Source of the DNA: an uncultured Pelagibacteraceae bacterium | GTDB lineage: Bacteria > Pseudomonadota > Alphaproteobacteria > Pelagibacterales > Pelagibacteraceae | Reading direction: 5' to 3' | Assembly (NCBI GenBank): GCA_902612575.1 | Contig: CACMDZ010000001.1 | Location: forward strand, 71,775 to 135,774 | DNA: 64,000 nt | In this document: positions 45,404 to 55,866 of the stretch, one piece after another | Numbering within the stretch: the first letter of the stretch is position 1 | How the letters are laid out: every line of letters starts with the position of its first letter | Translations under genes and position numbers: made by a program | Notes under the pieces: generated by a model | What the model saw: the letters and a program-made list of their open reading frames with translations, nothing else | Database searches by the model: none | What the model was told of the DNA's origin: nothing

Positions 45404-46530
45404 GTTCTATAAATTTTACCCAAATAATTTTCAAGAAATGTTTTATTTTTTGAAAGAAACTTCAAAATATTATTTCTAATAAAGACATTTATAGGATTTG
45501 ATAAATGGAATGAAAAATGATTAAATTTTGACTTGTTATTTATAGAGGAAATATTTTCAATTCTTTTTTGATAGTATTCATTTGAACCATTTAAAATACT
45601 TTTTAATATATCGTTCGCGGTTTCAATACTTTGAGACGCCCCTTGAGCAAATGATGGTGGAAAAGTGAACAGAGCATCACCCGATAAAAATATATTTTTT
45701 TTATTTAAATTTGGGAAGTTCCTGCTTACGTAAACAGGGAAAGACTTTAATTCTCTTAAATTTTCAAAGCTTATTTGTGATGTGTTTTGCAAACTTGCTC
45801 TTAAGGAGCCTAAAAACTTATCCGATTTGAACAAATCATGATTTCTTAGTTCATCTGATGATAATTTTTTTTTTATGATAGCTACAAAATTATATTCATT
45901 ATTTTGATTAACCGGATAGATTACATAGTGGCTATTTGATCCCATATATATAGATATATCAGCGCCGTAATCACCTATTAATTTACCTCGAAGAGCAACA
46001 TTAAGGTTATATTTTGGATTTGTAAATTCATTCAATATTAATGACTTTGTTTTTGAAAAGATACCATCAGCAATTATCAAATAATCAAATTCCTCATGTG
46101 TGTTTTCATTCAAGGTAATTCTGAAGTTATTCACATTTTCTATTTTTGTTATATTTGAATTAAATTTAATCTTATTTTTTGGAATATTCTTAAATAAAAA
46201 TTCTAATAGTATGGATCTTTTTAGAGTTGTGTATCGATCAAATGGATCATTGAATTGCGTAAGGTCTATATCACAAATTTTTTTAGAATTATTTGCTTGT
46301 ATGAAATTCACTTTTGACGGAAAGCTTACTTCGGATGCAGGTAGATTTTTAAAACCTATGTTATTTAATAACTTAATACTATTTACTGATAATTGAATTC
46401 CATAACCTTCTTGGAAATTATAATTATCCTTCTTTTCAAATATTTTATACTCAAATTTTTTTTGACTATTCAAAATATTTGCAAAATATAACCCCGATAT
46501 TCCTCCACCAACAATTGCAATTTTTTTCAT
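45400..46530 (-). CDS. FAD-dependent aromatic/ubiquinone-type monooxygenase
   Basis: IAIVGGGISGLYFANIL, LSGDALFTFPPSFAQGASQSIE. Confidence 0.85.
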   Translation of the reverse strand: MKKIAIVGGGISGLYFANILNSQKKFEYKIFEKKDNYNFQEGYGIQLSVNSIKLLNNIGFKNLPASEVSFPSKVNFIQANNSKKICDIDLTQFNDPFDRYTTLKRSILLEFLFKNIPKNKIKFNSNITKIENVNNFRITLNENTHEEFDYLIIADGIFSKTKSLILNEFTNPKYNLNVALRGKLIGDYGADISIYMGSNSHYVIYPVNQNNEYNFVAIIKKKLSSDELRNHDLFKSDKFLGSLRASLQNTSQISFENLRELKSFPVYVSRNFPNLNKKNIFLSGDALFTFPPSFAQGASQSIETANDILKSILNGSNEYYQKRIENISSINNKSKFNHFSFHLSNPINVFIRNNILKFLSKNKTFLENYLGKIYRT

Positions 46531-46534
46531 TAAT

Positions 46535-47521
46535 TTATCTAATTGTATTAAGTATTTTCTTTGTAAATGAGGGCAAAGTCAAATTACTTAAATCTTTAAT
46601 ATCTACAAAAAAACCATTTGTCTTTTCTGGCAATTTATTTTTCATCGTAATTGCAATCCTCATATCCATATTTGACATTTTAATATTAATCCTTTTTCCA
46701 ATGTGATTTTTAAATTTCATCTTAGGTATCTCATTCATTGGAAATATATGCATGTCTTTTAAAAAATTAAATTTTCTATTTTTTAAAAGATAATAATTGT
46801 TCTTCTTATTTTGAAAAATATTTGCCTCAAAAAATTTTTGTTTGTTAAATTTATTTATTTTAACAATTTCAAAGTCTTTTTTTTTAAAAGATTTACAATT
46901 ACTTGAAATTGGACATTGATCACAATATGGTTTAGTTGGTTTACAAATTAATGCACCTATTTCCATGACAGCTTGAGCGTAGTCACTAGCTCTATTTGTT
47001 TCCCCAAAAAAAGATTTTTTTTTATGTAAATTTTCTTTAGAAATTTCTTTTTCTTTTTTTAAATAAAATACTCTTTTCAAAACTCTTTCAACATTTCCAT
47101 CTAATGGAATTATTTTATTGTTAAATGCGATTGCCATAATTGCTTTTGAAGTATAATCTCCTACCCCAGGTAACGATTTTAAACCTTCCTCATTATTTGG
47201 AATCTTTCCACTAAATTTATTTAGAATTAATTTTGCCGATTTTTTTAGATTTCTTGCTCTTGAATAGTATCCTAATCCTTCCCAACATTTCATCAATTTG
47301 ACATCACTAACCCTTGATAAACTTTTTAAATCTGGGATTTTCGAGGTAAAATTTTCAAAATATGGAATTACTGTATTAACTTGAGTTTGTTGTAACATAA
47401 ATTCACTTACTAAGGTGAAATATTCTTTTTGACTTTTAGATACTTTTTTTCGCCAAGGAAGATTTCGTTTATTATTGTCGTACCATTTTAAAATTTTATT
47501 TGGTATGTTTCGACTTGTCAT
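46535..47521 (-). CDS. mutY: A/G-specific adenine glycosylase (start probably 47521)
   Basis: RNLPWRKK, FMLQQTQVNTVIPYF, CKPTKPYCDQCPISSNC 4Fe-4S motif. Confidence 0.94.
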   Translation of the reverse strand: MTSRNIPNKILKWYDNNKRNLPWRKKVSKSQKEYFTLVSEFMLQQTQVNTVIPYFENFTSKIPDLKSLSRVSDVKLMKCWEGLGYYSRARNLKKSAKLILNKFSGKIPNNEEGLKSLPGVGDYTSKAIMAIAFNNKIIPLDGNVERVLKRVFYLKKEKEISKENLHKKKSFFGETNRASDYAQAVMEIGALICKPTKPYCDQCPISSNCKSFKKKDFEIVKINKFNKQKFFEANIFQNKKNNYYLLKNRKFNFLKDMHIFPMNEIPKMKFKNHIGKRINIKMSNMDMRIAITMKNKLPEKTNGFFVDIKDLSNLTLPSFTKKILNTIR

Positions 47522-48001
47522 ATGAATTTTAAATATAATACTAAGCAGAGAAATAAATCTGTTCAAGGACTAAGATCTTTTAAAGATACTTTGCCCCAAG
47601 AAGCAAAAAGAATATTAAATCAAAAAGGCCAAATTTATTCAAATACCCTTGATAATTGGAAATTTCTTGTTGGAAAAGAATTATTTAATGTTTGTTATCC
47701 TATATCTTATAAAAATTCGAGATTAAATGGAAGCTATTTAAGCATAATGGTTAAAAGAGGAAATGAAGTTGACCTTGAATATTCTAAGAAAGAAATTTTA
47801 AAAAAAATAAATATTTTTTTTGGTTATAATGTGGTCGACAATATAAGATTAAAAACCTTTGAGGGAGAATTCAAAAAAACTAAGGATAATAAAATTAATA
47901 ATGCGACAAAAAGCAAAAATATTAAGAAGATTACTAACATTAAGAATGATAAAATTAAAAAATCTTTATTAGAGTTAAATAAAATATTTAAAATAAGATG
48001 A
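47522..48001 (+). CDS. DUF721/DciA-like protein
   Basis: Short protein with DUF721-like central region WKFLVGKELFNVCYPISYK; mutY-adjacent. Confidence 0.65.
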   Translation: MNFKYNTKQRNKSVQGLRSFKDTLPQEAKRILNQKGQIYSNTLDNWKFLVGKELFNVCYPISYKNSRLNGSYLSIMVKRGNEVDLEYSKKEILKKINIFFGYNVVDNIRLKTFEGEFKKTKDNKINNATKSKNIKKITNIKNDKIKKSLLELNKIFKIR

Positions 48002-48579
48002 ACAAAATATTAATAAAAACCTTAATTATATCATTTTTTTTTATTAGTTTTAACGCAACAGCAAAAATTAAACACATTAAAGAAGGTAATGTTGATGCGA
48101 AAGTAAAGCTTGTTATATTTGAGTCTTTAACGTGTAGTCATTGTGGAGATTTTCATAAAAATATTTATCCAAACCTAAAAACTGATTTTATAGATAAAAA
48201 TTTAATTTTGATCGAATATAGAAATTTTCCTCTAGATATTGCTGCATTTAATGCTGCAAAAATAGCTCATTGTAGGAATGATGGAAAATCAGAAATACTT
48301 CATCATTTATACAACAATCAAAGTAGCTGGGTAAGAGGAAGTACAATTGAGGATCTCAATAAAAATTTAAAAAGAGTAGTTCAAGAATCTGGTTTTAAAT
48401 TAGATTTTGAAAATTGTATTGCCAACTCAAAAATTGAAGATTTTATTTTAGAAGACCGAATCAATGGTGCAAAAAACTACAAAATAGAGGCAACACCAAC
48501 ACTTATAATCAATGGCGAAAAGTTTGAAAATCCAAAAAACTATAAAAAATTAAAAAAATATATTGAAAAACTGATATAA
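47998..48579 (+). CDS. DsbA-like thiol:disulfide interchange protein
   Basis: Signal peptide; FESLTCSHCGDFHKNIYP (CSHC), EATPTLIINGEKF. Confidence 0.9.
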   Translation: MNKILIKTLIISFFFISFNATAKIKHIKEGNVDAKVKLVIFESLTCSHCGDFHKNIYPNLKTDFIDKNLILIEYRNFPLDIAAFNAAKIAHCRNDGKSEILHHLYNNQSSWVRGSTIEDLNKNLKRVVQESGFKLDFENCIANSKIEDFILEDRINGAKNYKIEATPTLIINGEKFENPKNYKKLKKYIEKLI

Positions 48580-48587
48580 CTCATTGA

Positions 48588-51161
48588 ATGGAGTTTAAAA
48601 AAATCCAATTAAATGGCTTTAAGTCATTTGCAGAGAAAACAAATTTTCTTATTGAAAAAGGGCTCACTGGTATTGTCGGGCCTAACGGTTGTGGCAAATC
48701 AAATATTGTTGAGTCTCTTAGATGGTGTATGGGAGAAACCTCAGCAAAAAGTATGCGAGGTTCGGGGATGGAAGATGTTATATTTTCAGGTACATCAAAT
48801 AAACCATCAAAGAATATTGCTGAAGTAGTTTTAAGTTTAAATAATGAAAATAAAGATGGCTCGCATCAATATAACGAATTAGATGAAATAGAAATTCGAA
48901 GAAAAATTGAAAAAGATAAAGGGTCTAAGTTTTACATAAATAATAAAGAAGTTAGGGCAAAGGATGCACAAATGTTTTTTGCAGATCTATCTACTGGAGC
49001 TCATTCGCCATCATTAATAAGTCAAGGAAGAATAGGAGCATTAGTTACTGCAAAACCATCTGACAGAAGGGCAATACTTGAAGAAGCTGCTGGAATAGCA
49101 GGACTTCATGTACGAAGACATGAGGCTGAAATCAGATTAGGAGCAGCAGAAAATAATCTAAAAAGAGCAGATGAACTTAGACGACAGCAAGAAAAACAAT
49201 TGGCAAGTTTAGAAAAACAAGCTGAAGAAGCAGCAAAATATAAATTAATTTCTGAAGAAATAAAAAAAGTAGAGGCGGGTCTATACTATTTAAGACTTAT
49301 AGAAATTGATAAAGAAATTAGTTTAGAAAATGAAGTAAATACTGAAGCAGACACTAAAGTAGAGGAATTTAATAAACAAATAAATGAGTTAGAAACTAAA
49401 ATTAAAAATGAACTTGAAAGAGTAGAACCAATTAGACAGAGGAATATTGAGAATTTATCTAAGATACAAAGATTAAATCTTGAGCTTAAAGCTTTAGATG
49501 AAGAAAGTACTAGGATAAACGAAGAAATAGATACAATAAAAAATTCCATTAAAGTTATAGACGAAGATATAGATAGAGAAAGAAGTATCGTAATTGACGC
49601 TAATTCAAATGAAAAAAGACTTAAAGAAGAAAGAAACACTTTAATTGAAACAGACTCAAAGTACTATGAGACTGAAAAGTTATCAAATCAAGACTTAGAA
49701 AGCTCTAGGTCAAAATTAAAAAATGAACAAGATAGAATGGATGTATTGCTTGAGAGCTTTAGTGAAGAGTCTTTACAAAAAAATAATGAAATTATCAATA
49801 ATATAAAAAACCAAATTGAAGAAGTAAAAAAATTAATTTCTGAAAATAGAAATCACCAGACATTAAAAATTTTAGACGAGTGCATGATAAATTTATCTTA
49901 TTTAACTATGAAAGTTAAAGAATTTGAAAGTGATAATACTATTTTAACTTTAACTTCTAAAAGTGATCAAATAAAGAAATTACAAGATGAATACGCAGAA
50001 ACTTATAGTAAAAACCAAAATATTAAGAGAGAATCTGTGAAAAGAAAAGAGAGGATAAATATTATTGATCAGGAATTTGAAAGTTGGCAAAATCTATTGA
50101 CCAATTCTGAAAAAATGGTTAACGAATTAAACACAAGAAAAAATAAGTTAGATGAAAAATTAAATTTGCTAGAAAAACAACCTCAATCTCAAGCAGAAAA
50201 AAAAGGAAAGATTTCTGAAAATTTAAGAATTTCAGAAAATGAAAAAAATGAAAACGAAGTTTTAGTTGAAAAAATAGATAATACTATTGAAGAAATAAGA
50301 ATCGAGCTAAATAATACAAAAGAAAGTTCAATTGAAATAAGAGAAAAAAAAGCAAGCTCTGGAGCTACTATTGAAGGTTTAAATAAAAGAAGAAATGATC
50401 TTTTGGAAAGGGTAATGACAGAGTTAAATTTAGAAGAAAGTAAAATACTTAATTATTCAAATCTTGAAAAAAGTGATGAATTTCCAGATTTAGTTACTCA
50501 AGAGGAGCTACTAGATGAAAAAAAAAGAGAAAGAGAAAAGCTTGGTTCTGTTAATTTAAGAGCTGACGATGAGACTGAAAAATATAAAACTGAAATAAAA
50601 AAAATGGAACAAGACAGGCAGGATCTTGTTACAGCAATATTAAAACTTAAAGAAAGTATCACAGAACTAAACAAAAAAGGTCGGGAAAGGCTTTTAGATG
50701 CTTTTGAAAGAGTAAATAGAAAGTTTAATGAAGTTTATACAAAGTTATTTAATGGAGGCAGCGCTAAATTAGAATTAGTAGACTCAGATGATCCCTTAGA
50801 TGCTGGTTTAGAAATGCTAGTAAGTCCTCCTGGAAAAAGACTTCAATCTATAACTCTACTTTCAGGAGGTGAGCAGGCTTTAACAGCATTATCTCTAATA
50901 TTTGCTGTGTTTTTAACTAATCCTTCACCAATCTGTGTATTAGATGAAGTTGATGCTCCGCTTGATGATGCAAACGTTACTAGATTTTGCAATCTTCTAA
51001 ACGAATTAACAAAAATTACTTCCACTAGATTCATTATAGTAACCCACCACGCATTAACCATGTCAAAAATGGATAGATTATATGGGGTTACAATGCCAGA
51101 GAAAGGGATAAGTCAACTAGTTGCTGTTGATCTACAAAAAGCTGAGAGCATGGTAGCTTAG
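48588..51161 (+). CDS. smc: SMC chromosome-segregation ATPase, 857 aa
   Basis: GFKSFAEKTNF, GPNGCGKSNIVESLRWCMGE, LLSGGEQALTALSLIFA, LDEVDAPLDDANV. Confidence 0.95.
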   Translation: MEFKKIQLNGFKSFAEKTNFLIEKGLTGIVGPNGCGKSNIVESLRWCMGETSAKSMRGSGMEDVIFSGTSNKPSKNIAEVVLSLNNENKDGSHQYNELDEIEIRRKIEKDKGSKFYINNKEVRAKDAQMFFADLSTGAHSPSLISQGRIGALVTAKPSDRRAILEEAAGIAGLHVRRHEAEIRLGAAENNLKRADELRRQQEKQLASLEKQAEEAAKYKLISEEIKKVEAGLYYLRLIEIDKEISLENEVNTEADTKVEEFNKQINELETKIKNELERVEPIRQRNIENLSKIQRLNLELKALDEESTRINEEIDTIKNSIKVIDEDIDRERSIVIDANSNEKRLKEERNTLIETDSKYYETEKLSNQDLESSRSKLKNEQDRMDVLLESFSEESLQKNNEIINNIKNQIEEVKKLISENRNHQTLKILDECMINLSYLTMKVKEFESDNTILTLTSKSDQIKKLQDEYAETYSKNQNIKRESVKRKERINIIDQEFESWQNLLTNSEKMVNELNTRKNKLDEKLNLLEKQPQSQAEKKGKISENLRISENEKNENEVLVEKIDNTIEEIRIELNNTKESSIEIREKKASSGATIEGLNKRRNDLLERVMTELNLEESKILNYSNLEKSDEFPDLVTQEELLDEKKREREKLGSVNLRADDETEKYKTEIKKMEQDRQDLVTAILKLKESITELNKKGRERLLDAFERVNRKFNEVYTKLFNGGSAKLELVDSDDPLDAGLEMLVSPPGKRLQSITLLSGGEQALTALSLIFAVFLTNPSPICVLDEVDAPLDDANVTRFCNLLNELTKITSTRFIIVTHHALTMSKMDRLYGVTMPEKGISQLVAVDLQKAESMVA

Positions 51162-51165
51162 GCTA

Positions 51166-51444
51166 ATGGAAGAGGAAGATTTTAAAACTCGCCTTAAAAG
51201 TGCAAAAAATAGGGCAAAGTCCAAATATTTAGAAAATAAAGAGCCTAAGACTTCAGGAATGGGCCACGCTTTTAAGATGAGCACTGAATTAGTTGCAGCA
51301 GTAGCTGTTGGGACAATTATTGGGTTTATTTTAGACAATTGGTTTGGTACTAAGCCTTGGTTAATTTTAATATTTTTTTTTGCAGGAGTAATTGCAGGGA
51401 TTATGAATGTAATTAAATCAGCAAAAAAAATGCAAAATAAATAA
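51166..51444 (+). CDS. atpI: AtpI/AtpZ-type ATP synthase accessory protein
   Basis: VAVGTIIGFILDNWFGTKPWLILIFFFAGVIAGIMNV; upstream of atpB. Confidence 0.85.
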   Translation: MEEEDFKTRLKSAKNRAKSKYLENKEPKTSGMGHAFKMSTELVAAVAVGTIIGFILDNWFGTKPWLILIFFFAGVIAGIMNVIKSAKKMQNK

Positions 51445-51453
51445 GAGAATATA

Positions 51454-52188
51454 ATGGCATCAAATCCAATGTACCAATTCAATGTTTATAGAATTGGTCC
51501 AGAAATTAAATTAGGCTCAGTTGATATCTCTTTCACTAATGCAAGTTTATTTATGGTCATTAGTTCTTTAGCTATTTTGATAATTTTTAATTTAGGAGCG
51601 AAGAAAAAAACTCTAATACCTGATAAACTACAATTGCTATCAGAACTAAGTTATTCCTTTGTGGCCAAAATGATTAGTGATACAGCAGGATCAAAAGCAA
51701 AACCGTACTTTTCATTTATTTTCTCACTATTTATGTTTGTTCTATTTTGTAACATGTTTGGAATGATACCTTACGCATTTACAGTCACAAGCCATATAAT
51801 AGTTACATTTGTGCTTGCAGCATTTATTTTCGTTGGGGTTACAATTATTGGATTTATGAAACATGGATTAGGATATTTGAAGTTGTTTGTTCCTAGTGGA
51901 GTTCCAATGGTTTTACTTCCATTAATAGTTGTTATTGAGATTATCTCATATTTAAGTAGACCGATTAGTTTATCAGTAAGACTTTTTGCAAACATGATGG
52001 CTGGTCATACAATGATGAAGGTATTTGGTGGTTTTGTTATTAGCTTAGGAATTGTTGGTGGGTGGCTTCCACTAAGTTTTTCAGTTGCACTTACAGGTTT
52101 GGAGATATTAGTTGCTTTTCTTCAGGCATATGTATTTGCAATTTTAACATGCATTTATTTAAATGATGCATTAAATTTACACCATTAA
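51454..52188 (+). CDS. atpB: ATP synthase Fo subunit a
   Basis: SRPISLSVRLFANMMAGH. Confidence 0.97.
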   Translation: MASNPMYQFNVYRIGPEIKLGSVDISFTNASLFMVISSLAILIIFNLGAKKKTLIPDKLQLLSELSYSFVAKMISDTAGSKAKPYFSFIFSLFMFVLFCNMFGMIPYAFTVTSHIIVTFVLAAFIFVGVTIIGFMKHGLGYLKLFVPSGVPMVLLPLIVVIEIISYLSRPISLSVRLFANMMAGHTMMKVFGGFVISLGIVGGWLPLSFSVALTGLEILVAFLQAYVFAILTCIYLNDALNLHH

Positions 52189-52204
52189 TAAAAAAGGAGG
52201 AAGA

Positions 52205-52432
52205 ATGGAATTAGAAGCAGCAAAAATGATAGGAGCAGGTTTAGCAGCTATTGCACTAGCAGGTGCAGGAGTTGGTATTGGAATTATCTTTGGTAATTAC
52301 TTATCTGGTGCTATGAGAAATCCGTCTGCAGCTCAAAAACAATTCCCTAATTTATTATTAGGATTTGCTTTAGCTGAAGCTACAGGATTATTTGGACTAG
52401 TAGTTGCGTTGATTATTTTATTTGCATTTTAG
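52205..52432 (+). CDS. atpE: ATP synthase Fo subunit c
   Basis: GAGLAAIALAGAGVGIGIIFGNY...GFALAEATGLFGLVVALIILF. Confidence 0.97.
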   Translation: MELEAAKMIGAGLAAIALAGAGVGIGIIFGNYLSGAMRNPSAAQKQFPNLLLGFALAEATGLFGLVVALIILFAF

Positions 52433-52435
52433 TTA

Positions 52436-53026
52436 ATGTTAAAAAAAATAATTATTTTAGTATTCATCACATGCTTTGCATGTTTTAATACATTATTTGC
52501 TGCTGAAAGTGGTGGTATGCCTCAACTCAATCCAGAGTTTTGGATATCTCAAATATTCTGGCTTATCATCACATTTGGAATACTTTTTATTATTCTAACC
52601 AAAGTTATATTGCCGAAAATCAGCGATAATCTGGAAACTAGAAAATCACAAATACTAGAAAATATTGAAACAGCAGATAAACAAAAAGAAGAAAGTCAGA
52701 AAAAAATTAATGAATATGAAAAAATTATTTTAGATAGTAAAATTAAAGCGAAAAACTACTTTAATGAAGCTAGAGAAAAAATATTAGAGGATATTAATAA
52801 AAAAAGAAATACATTAGAAAAAGAACTTGATGAAGAAATTAGTTCAGTAGAAAACGAGTTGTCTGAATTTAGAAACAAATCAGGTGAAAAAATAAACAAA
52901 ATAGCAGCTGAGACATCAGCAGAATTAATAAAAGAGCTGATTGGTGAAGAAGTAAATAGTAGCAGCATTGCTGCGATAGTAGAGGATCAAGCAAAATTAA
53001 ACCAAGAGAGAAAAAATGTCGTTTGA
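52436..53026 (+). CDS. ATP synthase Fo subunit b'
   Basis: QLNPEFWISQIFWLIITFGILFIILTKVILPKI. Confidence 0.92.
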   Translation: MLKKIIILVFITCFACFNTLFAAESGGMPQLNPEFWISQIFWLIITFGILFIILTKVILPKISDNLETRKSQILENIETADKQKEESQKKINEYEKIILDSKIKAKNYFNEAREKILEDINKKRNTLEKELDEEISSVENELSEFRNKSGEKINKIAAETSAELIKELIGEEVNSSSIAAIVEDQAKLNQERKNVV

Positions 53027-53513
53027 TGCAACATTTTGGGTAGCAATTTCATTTTTTATATTTATTGGTCTGTTGGTATATTTTAAAATTCCTCAGAATA
53101 TAAACAATCTCCTTACAAAGATGATAGGAGATATAAAAAAGGAAATTGATGAAAGTGAAAAGCTGAGAGTTGAGTCAAAGAAACTCTTAGATGAGGCTCA
53201 GGCTAAACTTAACTCTGTAGAGGGAGAAACCAAAAAAATACTCGATCAAGCTAAATCTGATTCAGAACAGCTTGTTATTAGCATGAATGAAAAGTTTCAT
53301 AAAAGTTCTGAAATAAAGAAAAATTTAACTCAAAGTAAAATAAATCAGATGAAAGAGTCAGCAATCAAAGAAGTCAAAGATAGATCAATTAGAATTGCAC
53401 TAGAGTCTGTGAAAAAGATTATGACTACAACAGTTGATAGGTCCAAATTAGATAATCTTTTTGAAAAAAAACTTGAAGAAGCAAAGTCTGAATTAAAAAA
53501 AATTAATTCATAA
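53016..53513 (+). CDS. atpF: ATP synthase Fo subunit b
   Basis: ATFWVAISFFIFIGLLVYFKIP plus long helical stator region. Confidence 0.92.
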   Translation: MSFDATFWVAISFFIFIGLLVYFKIPQNINNLLTKMIGDIKKEIDESEKLRVESKKLLDEAQAKLNSVEGETKKILDQAKSDSEQLVISMNEKFHKSSEIKKNLTQSKINQMKESAIKEVKDRSIRIALESVKKIMTTTVDRSKLDNLFEKKLEEAKSELKKINS

Positions 53514-53557
53514 CTTAATTACGTTACATTTACTCAAAATAATATAAAATCTGTATT

Positions 53558-55015
53558 ATGAATTCGATAGTAATTGGATCAGGTTTTGGGGGTATGGCTG
53601 CAGCATTGAGATTAAAGGCTAAGGGTCATAATGTAACTCTGATTGAAAAACATAAAGATTTAGGTGGAAGAGCAAGAGTTTTTAGAAAAAATGGATTTAC
53701 ATTTGACGGTGGTCCAACTGTTATAACAGCGCCTTATTTGATTGATGAATTATTCCAGCTTTTTAATAAAAACTCAAAAAATTATTTAGAAATTAGATCT
53801 CTTAAAACCTGGTATCAATTTGTTTTTGAGGATGGTTTCAAATTCAACTACTCAGGTAATGAACAAGAAATGATTGATCAAATTAAAAAGATCAATGAAA
53901 AAGATGCCGAGGGTTATAAAAATTTAGTAAATTTTACAAAAAAAATTTTTGATAAAGGATTTACTGAATTATCAGATGTACCATTTGATAAACCCTCATT
54001 TATGTTAAAGCAAATACCTTCTTTGTTCAATCTAAAGAGTTATAAATCTGTTTATGGTTTAGTTTCATCTTACATAGAAAATGAAAAATTGAGAAGATTA
54101 CTTAGTATGCATCCACTATTGGTAGGTGGTAATCCTTTTACAACAACATCAATATATGGATTAATTTTATATTTAGAAAAAAAATGGGGGATTCATTATT
54201 CAATGGGGGGTACTGGTCAAATAATAAATGGTATGGAAAAACTAATGAATGAAGAAGATATAAAAATATTAAAAGGATGCGAAGTAAATAAAATCTTATC
54301 AAATAAAAATAAAATAACTGGCATTGAACTAAGTAACGGAGATAAAATAGGAGCAGATAATGTAATTTGCAACGCTGATCCACCTGCAGTTTACTCAAAA
54401 TTAGCAGATACAAATAGTAGTAATTCTATTTTTAATTGGAAAATGAAAAGAATGGAATATTCAATGGGTTTGTTTGTGTATTACTTTGGAACTAAAAAAG
54501 TTTACGAAGATGTTGAACATCATACCATCAAATTTGGAGATAAGTACAAAGAACACTTGGATGACATTTTTAACAATAAAAAATTAAACGACGATATTAG
54601 TTACTATTTACATAGACCAACAGCTACAGACAAATCTATGGCGCCTGATAATCATGATTGTTTTTATGTGTTAGTGCCAGTTCCTAATAACCAATCTGGT
54701 ATAGATTGGTCTATTGAGGGAGATAAAATGAAGAAATTAGTTATTAAAAAAATGGAAGAAAGTTTACTGCCTAATCTAAGCGAAAATATTGTTGAGGATT
54801 TTTATTTAACTCCAGATTATTTTGAGAAAGAGTTAAATACAAAATATGGCTCAGGTTTTTCTATTCAACCAAAATTTACTCAATCAGCTTATTTTAGATT
54901 TCATAATAAATCAGAGATATTTAATGGTTTGTATTTTGTTGGAGCAGGCACCCATCCTGGAGCAGGTGTACCAGGCGTACTATCTTCAGCAAAAGTCTTA
55001 GACAAAATTTTGTAA
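53558..55015 (+). CDS. crtI: phytoene desaturase
   Basis: VIGSGFGGMAAALRLKAKGH, GGRARVFRKNGFTFDGGPTVIT, GAGTHPGAGVPGVLSSAK. Confidence 0.96.
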   Translation: MNSIVIGSGFGGMAAALRLKAKGHNVTLIEKHKDLGGRARVFRKNGFTFDGGPTVITAPYLIDELFQLFNKNSKNYLEIRSLKTWYQFVFEDGFKFNYSGNEQEMIDQIKKINEKDAEGYKNLVNFTKKIFDKGFTELSDVPFDKPSFMLKQIPSLFNLKSYKSVYGLVSSYIENEKLRRLLSMHPLLVGGNPFTTTSIYGLILYLEKKWGIHYSMGGTGQIINGMEKLMNEEDIKILKGCEVNKILSNKNKITGIELSNGDKIGADNVICNADPPAVYSKLADTNSSNSIFNWKMKRMEYSMGLFVYYFGTKKVYEDVEHHTIKFGDKYKEHLDDIFNNKKLNDDISYYLHRPTATDKSMAPDNHDCFYVLVPVPNNQSGIDWSIEGDKMKKLVIKKMEESLLPNLSENIVEDFYLTPDYFEKELNTKYGSGFSIQPKFTQSAYFRFHNKSEIFNGLYFVGAGTHPGAGVPGVLSSAKVLDKIL

Positions 55016-55866
55016 TGGAGAAAAAGAGTTTTCTATCAATATACGCAAAATCTTTTAACTGGGCTGGTTTTTTTCTTCCAAAAGAAACTTATTTGAAATG
55101 TTCTAATTTATACGATTTTTGTAGAACTTTAGACAATATAGCAGACGATGAAGGTACAATTGATGTTAAATTAAGAAGATTTTTAAACTTCAAAAAAAAT
55201 TTTATCAATAAAGAATTTCAGAATTCAATAATAAAAAATATGTGGGTATTAATGGATGAATATAATATTTCCACAAAAATTGTAGAAGACTTATTCGATG
55301 GTGTGGAGTCTGATATTCAAAATGAAATAAGATTAAATTCAAAAAAGGAATTATTAATTTATTCATATAGGGTAGCAGGAACTGTTGGATTAATGATGGC
55401 AAAAATTTTTAATGTCACTAGCTCTAATTCTCTTAAATCGGCTATAGATTTGGGAATAGCTATGCAATTAACAAATATTTCTAGAGATGTGATAGAGGAC
55501 TCTAAAAATAAAAGGTTTTATATAAAACACAATTTTGAAACCATAAAAGAAACATTGGCTACTGCAGATTTATTTTATGATAGTAGCTTTTCATCAATAA
55601 AAGATATTCCATTAACTCTTAGATTTTCAATTTTAGTTGCAAGAAGAGTTTATAGACAAATTGGAAGAAATATTATTAAAAAACAAACTATTCAAAATTA
55701 TAATAAATCAGGTAAAATTTTTGTTACTAAAAGTGGTAAGATATTACAAACAATATTATCTATATTTGACCTAGTAAAACTATCATTGATTAAAAAACAT
55801 AATCACCTTAGAGATAAAGAACACAAATTAATTGGTGAAGAAATAAATTTAAATGAAAGATTTTGA
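55015..55866 (+). CDS. crtB: phytoene synthase
   Basis: SFNWAGFFLP, DFCRTLDNIADDEG, AMQLTNISRDVIEDSKNKRFY. Confidence 0.95.
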   Translation: MEKKSFLSIYAKSFNWAGFFLPKETYLKCSNLYDFCRTLDNIADDEGTIDVKLRRFLNFKKNFINKEFQNSIIKNMWVLMDEYNISTKIVEDLFDGVESDIQNEIRLNSKKELLIYSYRVAGTVGLMMAKIFNVTSSNSLKSAIDLGIAMQLTNISRDVIEDSKNKRFYIKHNFETIKETLATADLFYDSSFSSIKDIPLTLRFSILVARRVYRQIGRNIIKKQTIQNYNKSGKIFVTKSGKILQTILSIFDLVKLSLIKKHNHLRDKEHKLIGEEINLNERF

